Assembly (NCBI GenBank): GCA_026184415.1
Contig: CM047944.1
Span: forward strand, 372,001 to 436,000
DNA: 64,000 nucleotides
Direction: 5' to 3'
DNA from: Trichothecium roseum
Taxonomy: Eukaryota > Ascomycota > Sordariomycetes > Hypocreales
Positions within the stretch are counted from its first letter, which is position 1, and every line of letters starts with the position of its first letter. Shown here piece by piece: positions 11,266-24,035 of this stretch. Position numbers and translations under genes: made by a program. A model generated the notes under the pieces. That model ran no database searches. It was not told the origin of the DNA and was given only the letters and a program-made list of their open reading frames with translations.

Positions 11266-12895
11266 TGCGTTGACGGCACAGCAACGATGTTTTGGTTACG
11301 TCGATCTCAGCTGGTCCAATGGAACAATTTGACAATTCAGGTACGTCACAGTAGCGCCCTTGACCTAAAAGGAGAGAGCACCACAACCACGGTACTGGGT
11401 CAGTAGTAGTACCAATCCAGCTCCTATTTGATTTCCGTGATCGATGCCGACGGCGACGGCGCAGCTGTGTTTTTTAGGAAAAAGACGACTAGAATGGGAT
11501 GATGTTGATGATGAAAAGCAAGATGCCCGATTCGAGAATGCGACAACACGGAGACGAATGATCAAAGACTAGGGCTGAGGGAAGAAAGATGTTGATCCTT
11601 GTTTTCTGGGGGACAGACACACCACTACCTAGATGATGAATTGACTTGAGCCGGCCGCAGCGGCTGCTGCCAGAGTCATGGACCTTTGGACGGAGGAAGC
11701 CGAACAGGCGAGGACGGAATTCCTGCAGCCAATTCGGCCAATTTTTTAGTCCACGGGTTCTCGATTGAGCCCGAGACCCCCCAGGGATGGAAGAAGCTAA
11801 GGGACTACGAGAAGGAAAAGAAGAGAAAAGAAGAAGAAGAAGAAGAAAAATCTTAAAACACCTCAACGGCAAGGGTGGCATCTCCGATCTGACAAGCTAC
11901 TGTGTGGCTTTACGCGGGTGCCTTGGGTCTGCGGCCTGCCTGCGAGCTTCGGAAGCGCGGCTGTTGCTTTCCTTGGTGATGAGTAGGATCTCAATCGCCA
12001 GACGTCCCGCCGCTGGTAATACGTAGTTGTGTACGGAGTACATATGGCTCTGAACTGGAGCAAGCACGGTTCCCTACCAAATTACGGGTCTTAGATGGAT
12101 GGAAGCTTCTGCGACAGGCACAGGCGTGGCGTATTACGGTATTACCACTCACTCACCATTCACTCACTCACTCACAGTTCCCCTACTCCGTACCGAGAGT
12201 CTGCCGCTGCAGGCCTAGGATGAACAGGGGTAGCGGACATTGAAAGAGATTTGGTGGGGGTGGAAGGCTTTATTGGAGCATCTACTGAGACCGCCGGACC
12301 CGACTGCTTGCAGCGGTAGGTTCCGGCGTGATTCTTGATCAAGGAGACGGTAGCAAGAAACAGCAAGTACTTTGTATGTGCACGGCATCGGGTTATTAAT
12401 AATCTCGAGGATCGCTGGACATTTGCCGGACTCCTGGAATCCAAGTCTACTACCATATGTACTACGGAGTACTAGTAAAAAGGTTATGACTGGCGATAGG
12501 CTTCATTCCAAGCCGGACACGCAAGAAGGTGAAGGCTCAGGATATTTCTAGCCATTTCTCGTCGGACGCTTTTTCTTACAAAAGTACGGTCAAGCCGATA
12601 TTAAGATGGATGGCTGGATGCACATGGAGTACTGCTACGGAGTACATATTTGCTTTGTCAATCGCCGAGAGCCCTGTCCCATGTCGGCCCCCTTGGACCA
12701 CGTGTCGACTCCGGTTTACTTTTGGCAGACCATTCAAGCCCCCAATTTCCCAAGGCAGCGAATAATGCAAGTCATTGTCCCCAAGCGCCGACAGATGGGG
12801 GAGACTTATTAGGGACGAGGACGAGGACGATTTGCCTTTTGCTTTGTGCTTGGCAATCAGAAGCCATGGATGCTCAACTTAAAATCCTACAGTTG

Positions 12896-12975
12896 ATACG
12901 GAGTGCTTCCATACCTACGGAGTACTACTCCTCCATACTACGTACTCCGTACAGAGTACAACGGAGTACTCCGTG
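12896..12975. repeat. Cluster of TACGGAGTA/TACTCCGTA motif copies
   Basis: Four to five copies or near copies in 80 bp, in both orientations, including the palindromic ACGGAGTACTCCGT at 12961-12974 and GTACTCCGTAC at 12942-12952. Confidence 0.85.
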
Positions 12976-13286
12976 CTCTGTAAACCGTTCGAAGCCGGTG
13001 CATTACCGCCACGTCATTATAGAGTTTCAAGCCAGCGGGAACAGGCGATGGGATACTAAGCCAGAGAAAACAGATCTATGGGAATGGAACCAGATGAAAC
13101 GTCGATTGTGCTCCGTACAAACATCCATTGCAAAGACGTTGTCGGCCGAACTCGCTTGTGGTGTGGGTTCCGGGTGGTACTCCTTTTAGGGTACTGGGTG
13201 GGCCACTGGACTGTCCCTCTGGGAAGAATCAGTCCATGATCGAATTGAGGAATTGTATAGACGCATATGGCGTAGTATCATGCATG

Positions 13287-13372
13287 TACTCCGTAATACC
13301 ACATACAGGTATGCGCATGGGTAAGACGGACTCTGAGAGTCCATCACTACTACGGAGTACTAACGGAGTACT
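13287..13372. repeat. Second cluster of the motif
   Basis: TACTCCGTA at 13287-13295, TACGGAGTAC at 13351-13360 and the near copy AACGGAGTAC at 13362-13371, the last two almost abutting. Confidence 0.8.
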
Positions 13373-13802
13373 ACTACTAGTAGTGGCAGTCAAGGACAGA
13401 GACTTGAAGAGGGAGATGCAAAGATGGATGTTGGTAGGCTGGCTACTGCACATGCAACGGCCCCCGCCGCCCTCCCACCTCTCCGGGCTCCATTCCCTAA
13501 TCAAACTTTTTCTTTACCTTTTTTTTTCACTTTTGGCTAATTCCGTAATCGCGTAAAGGGCCAACGCGGTCGAAAACGTCCTACGCTGACATCAGCCTGT
13601 TAATAGAACCACCGTCAGCCAACGACCTTTTCAACGGAATACAGCATCCGCTTCTAACGGAATAAAAATATCCATTTCCCTTCGCCCTTCCCCTCTCCGA
13701 GCGCTCCGCGCGGAGTAAGCCGAATCCCAAGCAGGCCGGCTCTTTCCTTGTGCCGGACCCAGGTCGTATCCGGCAATACATCCGATTCATCCTCCAGACA
13801 CG

Positions 13803-14575
13803 ATGGGTGAAGCATTCAAACCAGCCCTCATCGTCGTCGACTTCCAGGAGGACTTTTGTCCACCGGTAAACTCATCGTCTTCTTGAAAAAGCAGAAGAAG
13901 AAGATCAAGGAGAAAGAAATAGAAATAGGAAGACGGATGTTGACTTGATGCTTGCAGGCCGGCTCTCTGGCGATAGAGGAAGGGCGTGACATAGCCCCCA
14001 CTGTCAACCGCCTTCTCACTTATCCCTTTGCCCTACGTCTCGCGACCCGTGATGCTCACCCGGCCTCGCACATATCCTTCTCCGCCAACCACCCGGGCAC
14101 TGAGCCCTTCACCTCAACCACCACCATAACCCATCCCTCGGACCCGTCCCGTACCTACGAGACCACGCTCTGGCCCGTCCACTGCGTACAGGGGACGCTG
14201 GGCGCGGCCCTCGTCCCCGAGCTCGACCAGAGCGGGCTCGACGCCGTCATCGACAAGGGCAAGACGGAGGCGCTGGAGATGTATTCCGCCTTTTACGACC
14301 CCTTCCGCGTCGAGGACACGGGCCTGAAGAAGAGGCTCGCCGAGGCGGGCGTCACGCACGTGTACGTCGTCGGGCTGGCGGGGGACTACTGCGTCAAGGC
14401 CACGGCCGCGGACGCCGCGAGCGAGGGGTTCGTGACGTACGTCGTCGAGGAGGGGACCAGGTGCGTCGACCCGGGGAAGTGGGCGGACGTGAAGCGGGAT
14501 CTGGCGGCCGACGGCGTCGAGGTCGTGCCCGTGGACGGTGCCCAGGTTGCGCGGGTGCGGAACGGGGGTTTTTAA
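13803..14575 (+). CDS. pnc1: Nicotinamidase (isochorismatase-like hydrolase), NAD salvage
   Basis: Hydrolyses nicotinamide to nicotinate and ammonia, feeding the NAD salvage pathway and removing a sirtuin inhibitor. Exon 1 (13803-13865) encodes MGEAFKPALIVVDFQEDFCPP. A 92-nt intron (GTAAAC...TTGCAG, phase 0) is followed by exon 2 (13958-14575), giving 226 aa, close to yeast Pnc1. The catalytic triad is visible as Asp13 (VVDFQEDF), Lys121 (VIDKG) and Cys166 (LAGDYCV). Metal ligands are Asp53 and His55 (TRDAHP) and His96 (WPVHCVQGT). The YSAFYD segment is also typical. Without the first exon the catalytic Asp would be missing, which supports the splice. Third positions are very GC-rich. Family call is firm; physiological role is by homology. 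Confidence 0.95.
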
Positions 14576-15075
14576 AGCTTGACTCGGGGGGCTCCTGAAG
14601 CATGATGTGATGAACTTCTGTTTTTTATGACGCTGGAATACGAGAAATGTCAGATATTGCCTTTTTTCCCCTTTCCTAAACAGAGTCGTCAGGGGGAGAG
14701 AGAAGACTGATTACCCCACGGTCGGGCCAGGTTGTTCTCTTCTCTCCTCCTACTGCTGATTTATGATATACACGAAGCACGCGATTGAAGCTTTATGGAG
14801 TTTTTACTCGGGAGAATAGACAGGGGTATTTCCCAAACTCGGAAGGTTTTTTTTTTGTTGGCTATTTTCTTTCCCATGGTTCTTGGTACCACATGGAAGC
14901 CTTTTCTCTTTTTTTCTTTTTCCTTTTTCTTCCTTTTTTTTTTCTTCTTTTTTTTTCCCTGTTCTTCTCTAGCTAGGTGCCCTTCTCCCACCCCCTCTTC
15001 CCCATCTCGGTCCTGAAAAAGCGCAAAGGTTGAAAGGAAACAGAAGAGAAATCACGTATGAGCTGAGCCGTAGAT

Positions 15076-15093
15076 GGGGGGGGGGGGGGGGGG
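15076..15093. repeat. G18 homopolymer tract
   Basis: Eighteen consecutive G on the plus strand. Confidence 0.9.
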
Positions 15094-15443
15094 AGTCGTG
15101 TGCGTTTTCCCACAGATGTCAACTCCGGAACCGATTGCGCCGGATCAGATCAGGATGAATGAAATCTGCAAGGGGGCCCTCTCGGGGGTTTTTTTTTGGG
15201 CATTGAGAGAGAGAGGGGGGGGGGCAGCAGTTGATGATTGATTAAAGACGCGGATGATGATTAATCGAAGATTATGAGGGTGACAGGCAATGGTGTCGGA
15301 AAAGAATCTGTTCCCCTGCCCATCAAAAATCCTAGCTTGTCTAATGGAATCGAGTACCCAAAGATAAACGCCTGTGAACGAAACCATACCGCTTAATCGA
15401 AATGGATATACAAAAGATGTAGTACTATCTGATCCCAGAAGAG

Positions 15444-15467
15444 ATATATATATATATATATATATAT
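15444..15467. repeat. (AT)n microsatellite
   Basis: About twelve AT units. Confidence 0.9.
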
Positions 15468-15722
15468 CATTATGACGTATAATATGGGCATAAGGGGAGA
15501 CAAAAAAAGGCACGCGTGACGGTAGTCAGACAGCAGCCCGTTCAAACGGTCGACACAGTTCTTGCATGCTGCCAAAAAGGACGGCACATTGTATGGTTGT
15601 ATCGTATGCACATGGGCATTAAACATTCCGAGACCAATTTCGTGGCATTATCTAAAAGAGAGAGAAAGAAGGAGAAGACAAGTACAGAGTAGACCCAACG
15701 AAACGTTGTTTCGATTAACAAA

Positions 15723-15728
<6 letters not shown>

Positions 15729-15772
<44 letters not shown>

Positions 15773-15810
15773 GTCTGTCTGTCTGTCTGTCTCTCTCTAT
15801 CTCTCTCTGT
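15729..15810. repeat. (CT)n / (GTCT)n compound microsatellite
   Basis: An imperfect CT tract of about 45 bp passes into GTCT tetranucleotide units and back into CT. It lies about 250 bp beyond the stop of the downstream minus-strand gene. Confidence 0.9.
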
Positions 15811-16054
15811 CGCCTCCCCCCATTTCTATCCTACCAACCATCATCAATTTTGATATCAACGCTATGCCAAACTCCATGCAATGGCCAAAAAAGCTAAAAA
15901 TGAGTAAAGTGAAAAGAAAAGAAAAGAAAGCCGGTAGGCTATAGTTTCGAACAAAATCTCGGAGAACAAAGTCGCCCGACAAAGTGATTGATGAAATCGT
16001 CTCTTGACAAATGAGAATGAAAAGAAGAAGAAAAAAAAAAGAGTGTGCGATAAA

Positions 16055-19000
16055 TCAGTGCAAACGTTCCTTCACGTAAACCATTGCTGCCAACCCCGCG
16101 CAGCACTTGGTGCTCATATCATGCTTGCACCAGGGGCACTTGACAGTCATACTGATAGCGCCTGAGAATCCCATGCTCTGATCTGGCGACACCATGCCTT
16201 CGGGGTTGGCCATGACCTCGTACAGCTTCGATGGCATGTCGTGGTAGTACTTGCATCCACAACACTCAACAAACATCTTGGCAATGGGGTCGCTGGAAGG
16301 AAGAATAGTGGAAGAAACATGCTGTGATCGAATAGAAGGCGCGGCTGAGCCCCTAATCGATGGTGACGCCGAGGATCCAGCCTTATTTGGTTTCGGGGCA
16401 GCGGGAGCCGCCTTGCGAGCCGCCTCGAGATAGCTGGCTGGCCAGGGTGCAGCAACAGAGCTGGTATCCTTCGACATGATGAGGTCCCTCAACGGTGGGG
16501 TTTTAGTGCCATCTGCAGGGGCACCCATAGTCGTCCTGGCCGAAGGAGCCTTGCTCGCATTTCGCGATCGAACACCTTGACCTTGAGGTTTAGGCAGGGC
16601 CGAGGTCTGTGCCACCAGGTTTGGGTCCGAATTACTACGTCGGTCGAAACTTGGGCGAGGCGTTTGTACATCGGGAAATGCGACCATCACTTTCATCGCT
16701 GCGGCCTGGACAGGATCGAGCTCAACGTTTCGGCCATGGCTGCTGGTGAATGGGATGCAGTCGTGGGTAGACAACGCTGGGGAGGGCAGGTTGGAGGAAT
16801 AAGGTTGGAACCCATTCATGAGCTTGCCCTCGTGACTCGAGTCGCCAAGGGTATAGACGTTCCTCTCGGATTGAGGCCTCGACGTATCGGGCGTGCTTGG
16901 TGTCGAGGGAGATTGTAACTCGTCAGAGCCCGAGTCGTCTGATGAGTTAGCTGGATATGTCGACTTAGAGTGTCCCGTCGTGGAGTCACTCTCACCAAGC
17001 ACTCTGGACACCTTACTTGTGGTAACGCGCGCCCCGCCTTGTGCATTATCCGGCTGAATATGGGACATTGATACAGAACGGCTGTGTTGGTCTGTGGCAT
17101 AAGGTGTCTTCAAGTTTTCTGAAGCAGTCGGCCTGTGCGAGTGTCGAGCCAAGGTCGCTTTGACGCCTTCCTTAAAGGTTCGTTTGGACGGCTTCCCCGT
17201 ACTGCTTGGGCTAGGTGTATCTGGATATAGTGAGTTATATGGAATGCTGGGAGGGTTCGAGATAGTCAAACGTTTGGCAGCCTTGGACATTACCGGCGCA
17301 GGTGCAAGAACTTCGTTTTCGATTCTCGACATGGAAAACCTCTTGTTGGCGGGTATGTCGGTTGGCGTAGTCTGGGAAGCCCGATTTTCACCTGGAACAC
17401 GGCCATCTAGGTCGTTCAAGCTAATCAGCGACTTTCTCTTGGAGCTTCGCCGAGGAGGCGGCGGAGGCGATGAAGGTGCCGTCTCATAGCCATTTGAAGG
17501 ACCCTCAATGGTTTCTACCGTTGACTCCGTCGAATCCGAGTTGGTACGGGAGTGGAAGCCCCTCTCTCCTCTCGTGGACAGGACATAGCCATCAGGGAAG
17601 GCTTTGGGGGCAAAAATGGGAAGCTGACCTTGATCCTCCGGAAGGCCCCAGGAATTCTCGAAATTTTGCTGCGTGGCCTCGAGGAAGCTACTGGGAGAGT
17701 TTCGGCCTTGCGCCTTTTGCTGCTTGACAGACTTGGAAACCTCGTCCCATGATGGTAGGGCGTTGGTCGCCGGTGTTATGCCCGCAGCAATCTTGCTTGC
17801 CCCATCCTCTTGTGCTGCCGCAACTGGAGGCTGTTTGCTCAACTTCCTAATTTCATCTTTCCTCTTGGACTCGCTCTCATCTCTTGAACTCCTGAGACCG
17901 ACCTTTGCCTTCCACCTATTTATCTTGCCCATTTCGGGTGCTGGAGGTTCTTCAGGGTCGTAAAGTCCTTGGTTCTTTGTCGTGGTGCGGATAGAGATTG
18001 GTGGGTAGAAGCGCTTCTGGTGGTCCTTGGGTTCACTGCGGATTATGGGGAATCTCAATGGACTCGGGGAGCGGCGGTCGCTCTTGCGGAATGCAGGGTG
18101 AACCTCGCCGTCTTGAAGGAAGAGGCTCTCATCCAGGGCCTTTTGGTGAGCTGCCAATCGCTGCTGCTCAAGCTTTATACCCCCCACAAAACCCTGGTCG
18201 TTGCTAGGGATATCAATGGAGGAACGGCGGACTTCAAACGGGGTTCTAAAGAGGGATGAAAGAGAGCCAGAGCGCGAGCGTGATCGACGGTGGGAACCAG
18301 AAGCGTTATGGTTGGAGTCGCTCTGTGCCTGTGAGCTAGAACGTGGGTCGCGGGAAGACGCACAGTTCTCCTCCTTGCCTTGTGATATGTGATTTGAGCT
18401 AGGACCAGCGCTAGACGATGGTCTCGAGGATGATGCGTTTTCAGGGCGGTTCTTACTCAAGCGACGCTTCCTGGGCTTGCTTGCTTCCTTATCCTTTTTG
18501 CGAGTCTCGTAAGCTTCCCAGGTTGGAGACTGGCAGACGGATCGCCGACCATCGTCAAGGCTCTGCATCTGCGGCACGGCCGGCTGAGGGTGAGAGGGCA
18601 CATCAGTCGTGTTAACCTTGGGCTTTGAACTACGGGCAAAGTGGGCATCGGACATGGTGGTGCCCGTCGGCGTTGTGCGATGCATGCTCGGTACCTGGCT
18701 CTGGGCCTGGAAGTCTTGGCCCTTACCCTGGCGCCTGGAGACCGGGTCGGACGAGGCAACCGTGGTGTAGCTGAAGCCGGACTGACTGTTCTGGAAGGGC
18801 ATAGCAGATGTGGAAGATGGGGCTAGAGCTGAGTTGGTTGTTTCCACATTGGCATCGAAGAGTGAAAAGGGTGGTAACTGAGGCGGCTGACTGGAGATGC
18901 GAGAAGCTTGTGTTGCATCTGCGTCATTTGATGCTGCAGGTGCAGTGTGAGGGTGGGAATGGTTGTGAGTGGTAGTTGCCGGAGTGAAGGAGGGTTGAGC

Positions 19001-20391
19001 GAGGTGTGGAGGTTGCGTCTGATGCAGAGAGGCCGAGAGTGAATCTTTCAGGTTACTAGTAGTAGCAGTAGTAGCGGTAGTAGCGGTACTACTACTAGTA
19101 TGGTGGTGCCCAGCTGCATATCCAGCTGTGTATCCAGCATTAGCAACATTGCTAGCAGGAGGAGCAGCAACAATTTTTTTTTCCTTGGCCCTACCCTTGG
19201 CCCTGTGCTTGGCCCTCCAGCTATCTTTAGCCTTGGTCGAGGCAGCGCCGGTACCAACAGCTGGCAGCATTTGCGTGAGCGCCTCGTGAGAGTGAGACGT
19301 CGCGTTGAACGTAAACGGCAATTGGCCCAAGTTTCTCGTATCGGGGCTAGTATCGGGACTAGCATCAGCAGCCGCAGCGGAAGCAGGGAACTTGGAATTA
19401 GGGTTGCTCAGGTCCAAGGCACTGCTAGTGGTGGAGGTGGTGGTGGTGGACAAGGACGGTAGTGATTTGGTCTGTGCCTTTGCCTGGTGCTGGTGCTGGT
19501 GCTGGTGCTGCGGGTGTGGGCGGGTAATGATGAGCGGTGGCGGTGACAGTGAGCGGAGACGACTCTTTGGCGGCAGAGGGGGCGATTGAGAATAAGGATG
19601 AAGATGGGAATAAGCGAGGCCGGCGTCAAGACCAGCGTCAAGATCAGCGTCAAGACTACCAGCGTCTTCCGCAACAAATGCAAATGTGGATTCCGAGGTG
19701 GATGAAGTGGGTGACGATGGAAATGCGGCTGAATACGCCCGACGAGGAGAATTTTGCGACGAATCTGACAATGGCGAGACGGAAGGAGCCAGTAATACTG
19801 AAGAGGAGGCAACAACGCCGTCAGCTGTTACTGCTACTGTTGTTACTGCTGCTGCTGGTGCTGCTGCTGCTGGTGCTGCTACTGCGCCTGCCTCTGCGCC
19901 AGCTTCTTGATGCACAAGTCGGCCCTCGTTCAAGTTGGAGATTTGCTGTACCCAAGAACCAAAAGCACCCGACGTCAGCAATTGTTACCAAGAATTTCTG
20001 TACCCCTTGCGGCAGCGATTTATTTCCCTGTTTCTTTTTTTCTTCTTCTTTTTTCTTCCTTTCCCGCCCTCTCTCGGCTGAGCCTCTACTACTAGTAGTA
20101 ATCTCCTGATTTTTCTTCCTGCAGCCAAGACCAATGGCCCAATGCAAGATGCAGCCAAATTTAAACGCAGAAGAAAAAAAAAGGGTCTCGCAGGGGAGGG
20201 GTGTGGGCGGCGGAGAAAAAAAAAAGTAAAGAATGGAAGAAAAAGAAAGAAAAGAAACGACAGAGGGAGAGAGGAGGAGTGCAATAAGACCAACTCACCA
20301 TGCATTGTAGCTTCTCCAACTCGAGCATTCGTTGCAAATCGCTAGATCGTTTTGGCTTCAACAGAAGAGGTGCCGGTCTGGCCTCCATCAT
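16055..20391 (-). CDS. Large low-complexity protein with conserved Cys-rich C-terminus, function unknown
   Basis: The main exon (19945-16055) is open for 1297 codons and has no upstream ATG of its own. I place exon 1 at 20391-20299: tandem ATGs, then a Lys/Leu-rich helix ending LELEKLQCM, and a GTGAGT donor. The acceptor is TTGGGTACAG at 19946, giving a 353-nt phase-0 intron and about 1327 aa. Most of the protein is Ser/Pro/Thr-rich with Ala/Val, Ala/Thr and His-Gln runs, and basic patches such as SKPRKRRLSK. The last ~80 residues look folded and constrained: MFVECCGCKYYHDMPSKLYE, then VKCPWCKHDMSTKCCAG. The spaced Cys pairs suggest a zinc-binding module. I recall similar C-termini in proteins across filamentous ascomycetes, without a settled function. 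The gene is near certain; the exon 1 boundary is moderately supported. Confidence 0.8.
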
Positions 20392-23300
20392 TCCTGGTCT
20401 CGTCTTTTTGCCTAATCTGACGACACTATGAAGGCACACCTATAGCGCTCTCGTCGCTATAACTCGCCACGGGGAATCCGTCGAATGGCCGGCGATTATT
20501 ATTTCCCCTTCCCCTCTTTCGCTAATCGCTGCGGTTAGACCGGGGGTTGGAGACGAAAAGAGCCAAGGATGATATGCGTCCCGTTCAAGCTTGCCTGATG
20601 CGCTGGCAAGCGGCCTGCTAGCCTTTCAGCACGCCTGCAGCAAAGACAGAAGAAAATCCCGAGCAAAACTTTTTTGCAAATCGCAACGTTGAGCTCGGTC
20701 TAGAGCTCGAATGCTGATGATCTGCTTCTCCGTGTTGTCCCTCTTCTCTCGCCCGTATTTTTTTTTCCACTTCTTTTTTTGGGCTTACGGGTGCGTATAT
20801 CGTTGGGGACAATCTCATACGGAGTAGGAAACCAGAGTCGATTCCGAGTGGGCGCGGCTGGTTTCTGCTGCAAAAGATCCAAGGAGGGCCCAGCTGTCTT
20901 GGTCAAATAGTGGTGGTGACAAGACGTGCGTCGTTCGTATTCCTGATCTTTTGGGTGAACACGACATGAAACGGCACAGATGCAAGGCGTCACGCCAGGC
21001 TCGGGTGCACTCGATGCACGATGTACTCGAAAAAAAAATCAGGGATTATCCTCTATCCCCCGAAACGATGCGAGGGGACGGACAGGTCGTGTCGTGTCGT
21101 GTAAGTATGCATCAAGGATAAGTAAGAGACGAGGAGGGGGACAATAAGACAGAAGAGAAGAATCCAATCGTCTTTAGGAAACACAAAAAAAGAGAAAAAG
21201 AAACAAGTATGATAATTACACAAAGATCTTGTGCCTCTCTAATTTCCCTCCCCGTCCCATTCTCGTACCCGGCGGTACTACCATGTATGTAGTATTATGG
21301 AAAATCTTGACCCTACAAATATCGCGACGATGGGCTCCAAACAGGATTTGGCGGTTTCTTGGGGTGTTTGTGAATACGAGGTTTGGATCGCTGGTCAAAC
21401 CGCTGCGCGTCTTCGTATCGGCCACACCTCGAGGGTTGCAGCAGTTACAGGCATTGGTCAGTCACATTCTTGGCTGCTACTCTAGACCCTGTTGGTTTTA
21501 TTTAAAAATCGATGCCGATTTGCAGCATGTTTTACTACCTTTTAGCAAGCTTACCTCCAAGAGGTCTCCAAAGTTCCTCGACTCGTTCAATTTCGCATCA
21601 CCATCAATATGCAAAATATCGAAATACGATTGCAAAAGTCGGTACTACTTAGAGTCTTGGCCCCAAGTACCTACATGGAAAAAGATTGCCCTCCCCGCCA
21701 TTGATCCCTCTGAGTATGTACTCCGTCAGAAAGAGGAAGTTGGAGGGTCCTCGGTGGTGTAAGCCCAGGGATCGTCTCCCCGGAATACGAAGTTTCGAGG
21801 CCCGCTAGCGCTGAAGCTATTAACAGCCAGCCCTGAGTTGTTCAACGGCGGCGCACTCTTGTGCCACGAATTGAACCCAACATGTCCCCTTCCACTATAC
21901 TCCGTAATTTTAACAGTCTTCTTCGGGCATGGATGTCAAGACGACTGAAAAAGAAGGATGAATGATGTCACGTCGCTTCGAGGGCGGAATGCTACCCTGC
22001 CTTTTTTTGTTGTTGTTTTTTTGGCCTGCAGAGATGATGCAGTATAAATGACAATGGCGGGTTGCAATCTGAGATGCTGATCTTGCCCTGTAACATATAT
22101 CATTTATCACAAGCGAGTGATGTCGGCAGTGCAGCATGTTACCGTGTGATGGGTGTCCTATCGAGGACTGGGCATGCCGGCGGTTGGCACAGGTTGCAAC
22201 CCCTTGGGTATTCCATACTTAGCCTGTCCCAGCTAGTACTGCGAGTACTCCGTATGGTAGTCGTTTGAGTGAATATTGTGGCATCTCAAAGCGCTTGCCA
22301 TTTTATATGAAGCTCAGAGCAATCGCCTGTCTCAAAGCAATCATTCCAAAAACTAACCCCGCAATCCCGACTCAATGTGGCACTACGGAGTACCATTATA
22401 GTGGTTACTACGGAGTCTAGGAGTATATCTAAGGGGGCACCTTAGCATCTCTGTGTCTTGCCATGAAACATTAGGGCTAGGTATCGAAACGGCACCTCTG
22501 ATCACCACCACCACGACATGCGCCGCAAAATCAGAGCTCTGGTTTTCTCGGTGCTCTCAAGAGAATCAAGCAATATATACATGACACGAAAGCAACCGGC
22601 TCATCTTCGAGGGCAGTTTGCCTCGCCGGCACCGGTAAGAAAATCCTAAACTTGATTCAAAGCTGCTCTCCTACTTCAGATTAGTACCCATCTGCAGAGT
22701 TAAAGTCATCATCCTCGATATACCAAACCCTCCTTCAGCTCCCCCCTTTATCTACACCACTTGTGATGGGGACTTTGAGTGGCGCATTCGTTCGCGCCGC
22801 AAAACCCAGTTATTTCCACGCACTTGGCAAGAATCAACGTAGAACCCCTAGGGCTGAACTTTCCAAGGGACAGCAGACTCCATGTCAGTCACGGGAAATT
22901 GCCGAGAACGTTGAATCGGCGAATTACTTGAGGTTAATCGGCCATGCTAATAAGTTGAACTACTAAACACATGCTATCAGATATAGCCTTTATCCCCTGG
23001 TAGTCTTTCCATGCGGAACTACTCAGCCTGGTGCCCTATAACGACTACAGACCTAGAGCTAAAAGCTAGCAATTATAGTTTTACCAAATGAACCTCTCTT
23101 TCTCTCTCTCCCTTTCTCTTTCTCTCCGCGGGCATTAACAGAGCCCCTTGGATCATACACTTTCTTATCAAAAATAACTTGACGGGGATAAGCTCCAAAT
23201 ATAAAAAATTCTCGACCAAATCTTCCACGCCCAAGGCCCAAAATACTACGAGCTCCCTGTCTCATAGAAACACCAAAGCACATGTTTCTCTTAAACAAAC

Positions 23301-24035
23301 TTACCACTACTATAATAGCTCCCTTGGTGAGACAGCCATAGCCGTGTGGAGAGTAGGGGGTCTGTGAGGGGCTTGCTCGCGCCTTTTGGGATCCGGCGCC
23401 CGCCGGGTATCGCCCCACCAAGCCGTAAATTCTCCTAGTAACCACAATATCCCTACCTAAAACCATCCATATATAGAAACATCCATGCCTCTCCCAGCTG
23501 GGGCCCTATCCTCGCCTCACCCTGGAGAAGAAGAAGCCTTGTTTTCACGGAAACATTGGAAAACATGACATGTACATAATTTAGGCTGTACCGGCTCAGT
23601 AACTATACTCATGTTGTCATTCATATAAATGGCGAAGCCAGCGTGTTTCAGCAGGTCCATCTCAAAATAACCAATTAAAGATGATCATAAATAGGGTCAT
23701 CTTCACTTCGTAATTGTGCAAAAGTCCTGTAGTCTAAATTGCAAAAATGAACATGGCGGTGGCATGTATCATGCAACGCTCGTGACCGCTGATTAATTGC
23801 ACGAAGAATAAAATTATTGATATATTTTTCGCTCACTCTTTGCATCTAGGCCTCTCTATAAACAACATGCTCCGTGCTCCGTAGAAGAGTTAGTACTCCG
23901 TATATCGATGTATCATATGTAGTGTTAATATATCGCTTGCAAATAAGGGTATCATGTCTATTCTCCGATGCCAAAGAGGGACCCTTGGTGTACCTGGAAC
24001 CCCGGTCGATCCCCAAGTCGCGTCCAGGACAACAA
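20392..24035. other. Gene-empty region, A/T-rich to the right
   Basis: No reading frame here has convincing codon structure or a recognisable domain. Frames of up to 177 codons at 21229-21762 and 135 codons at 23059-23466 (-) show no motif I can name. The motif TACTCCGTA occurs at 20818, 21898, 22246, 22384 and 23894. From about 22.0 kb the sequence turns A/T-rich and could be an old decayed insertion, but no terminal repeats or target duplications were seen. Confidence 0.5.

Larger units (their letters stand above)
11266..13802. other. Intergenic region rich in the TACGGAGTA motif
   Basis: I find no supported gene in 2.5 kb between the P450 and nicotinamidase genes. Its main feature is a concentration of the dispersed motif: single copies at 12031, 12184, 12463 and 12636, then clusters at 12896-12975 and 13287-13372. 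A short GAA-rich tract lies near 11820-11850. Confidence 0.6.
14576..16054. other. Low-complexity intergenic region
   Basis: I see no gene. It is the shared 3' side of two convergent genes and is full of simple sequence: T-rich tracts (14846-14960), G18 (15076-15093), GA and G runs (15200-15225), an AT dinucleotide tract (15444-15467) and a CT/GTCT microsatellite (15729-15810). Confidence 0.65.

Noticed and set aside
12896..13372. Possible CRISPR-like array
   Set aside because: Repeats are about 9-11 bp, irregularly spaced and in both orientations, and the genome is eukaryotic.
23059..23466. Possible retroelement relic ORF
   Set aside because: I could not name any reverse transcriptase, integrase or gag motif, and no terminal repeats were seen.
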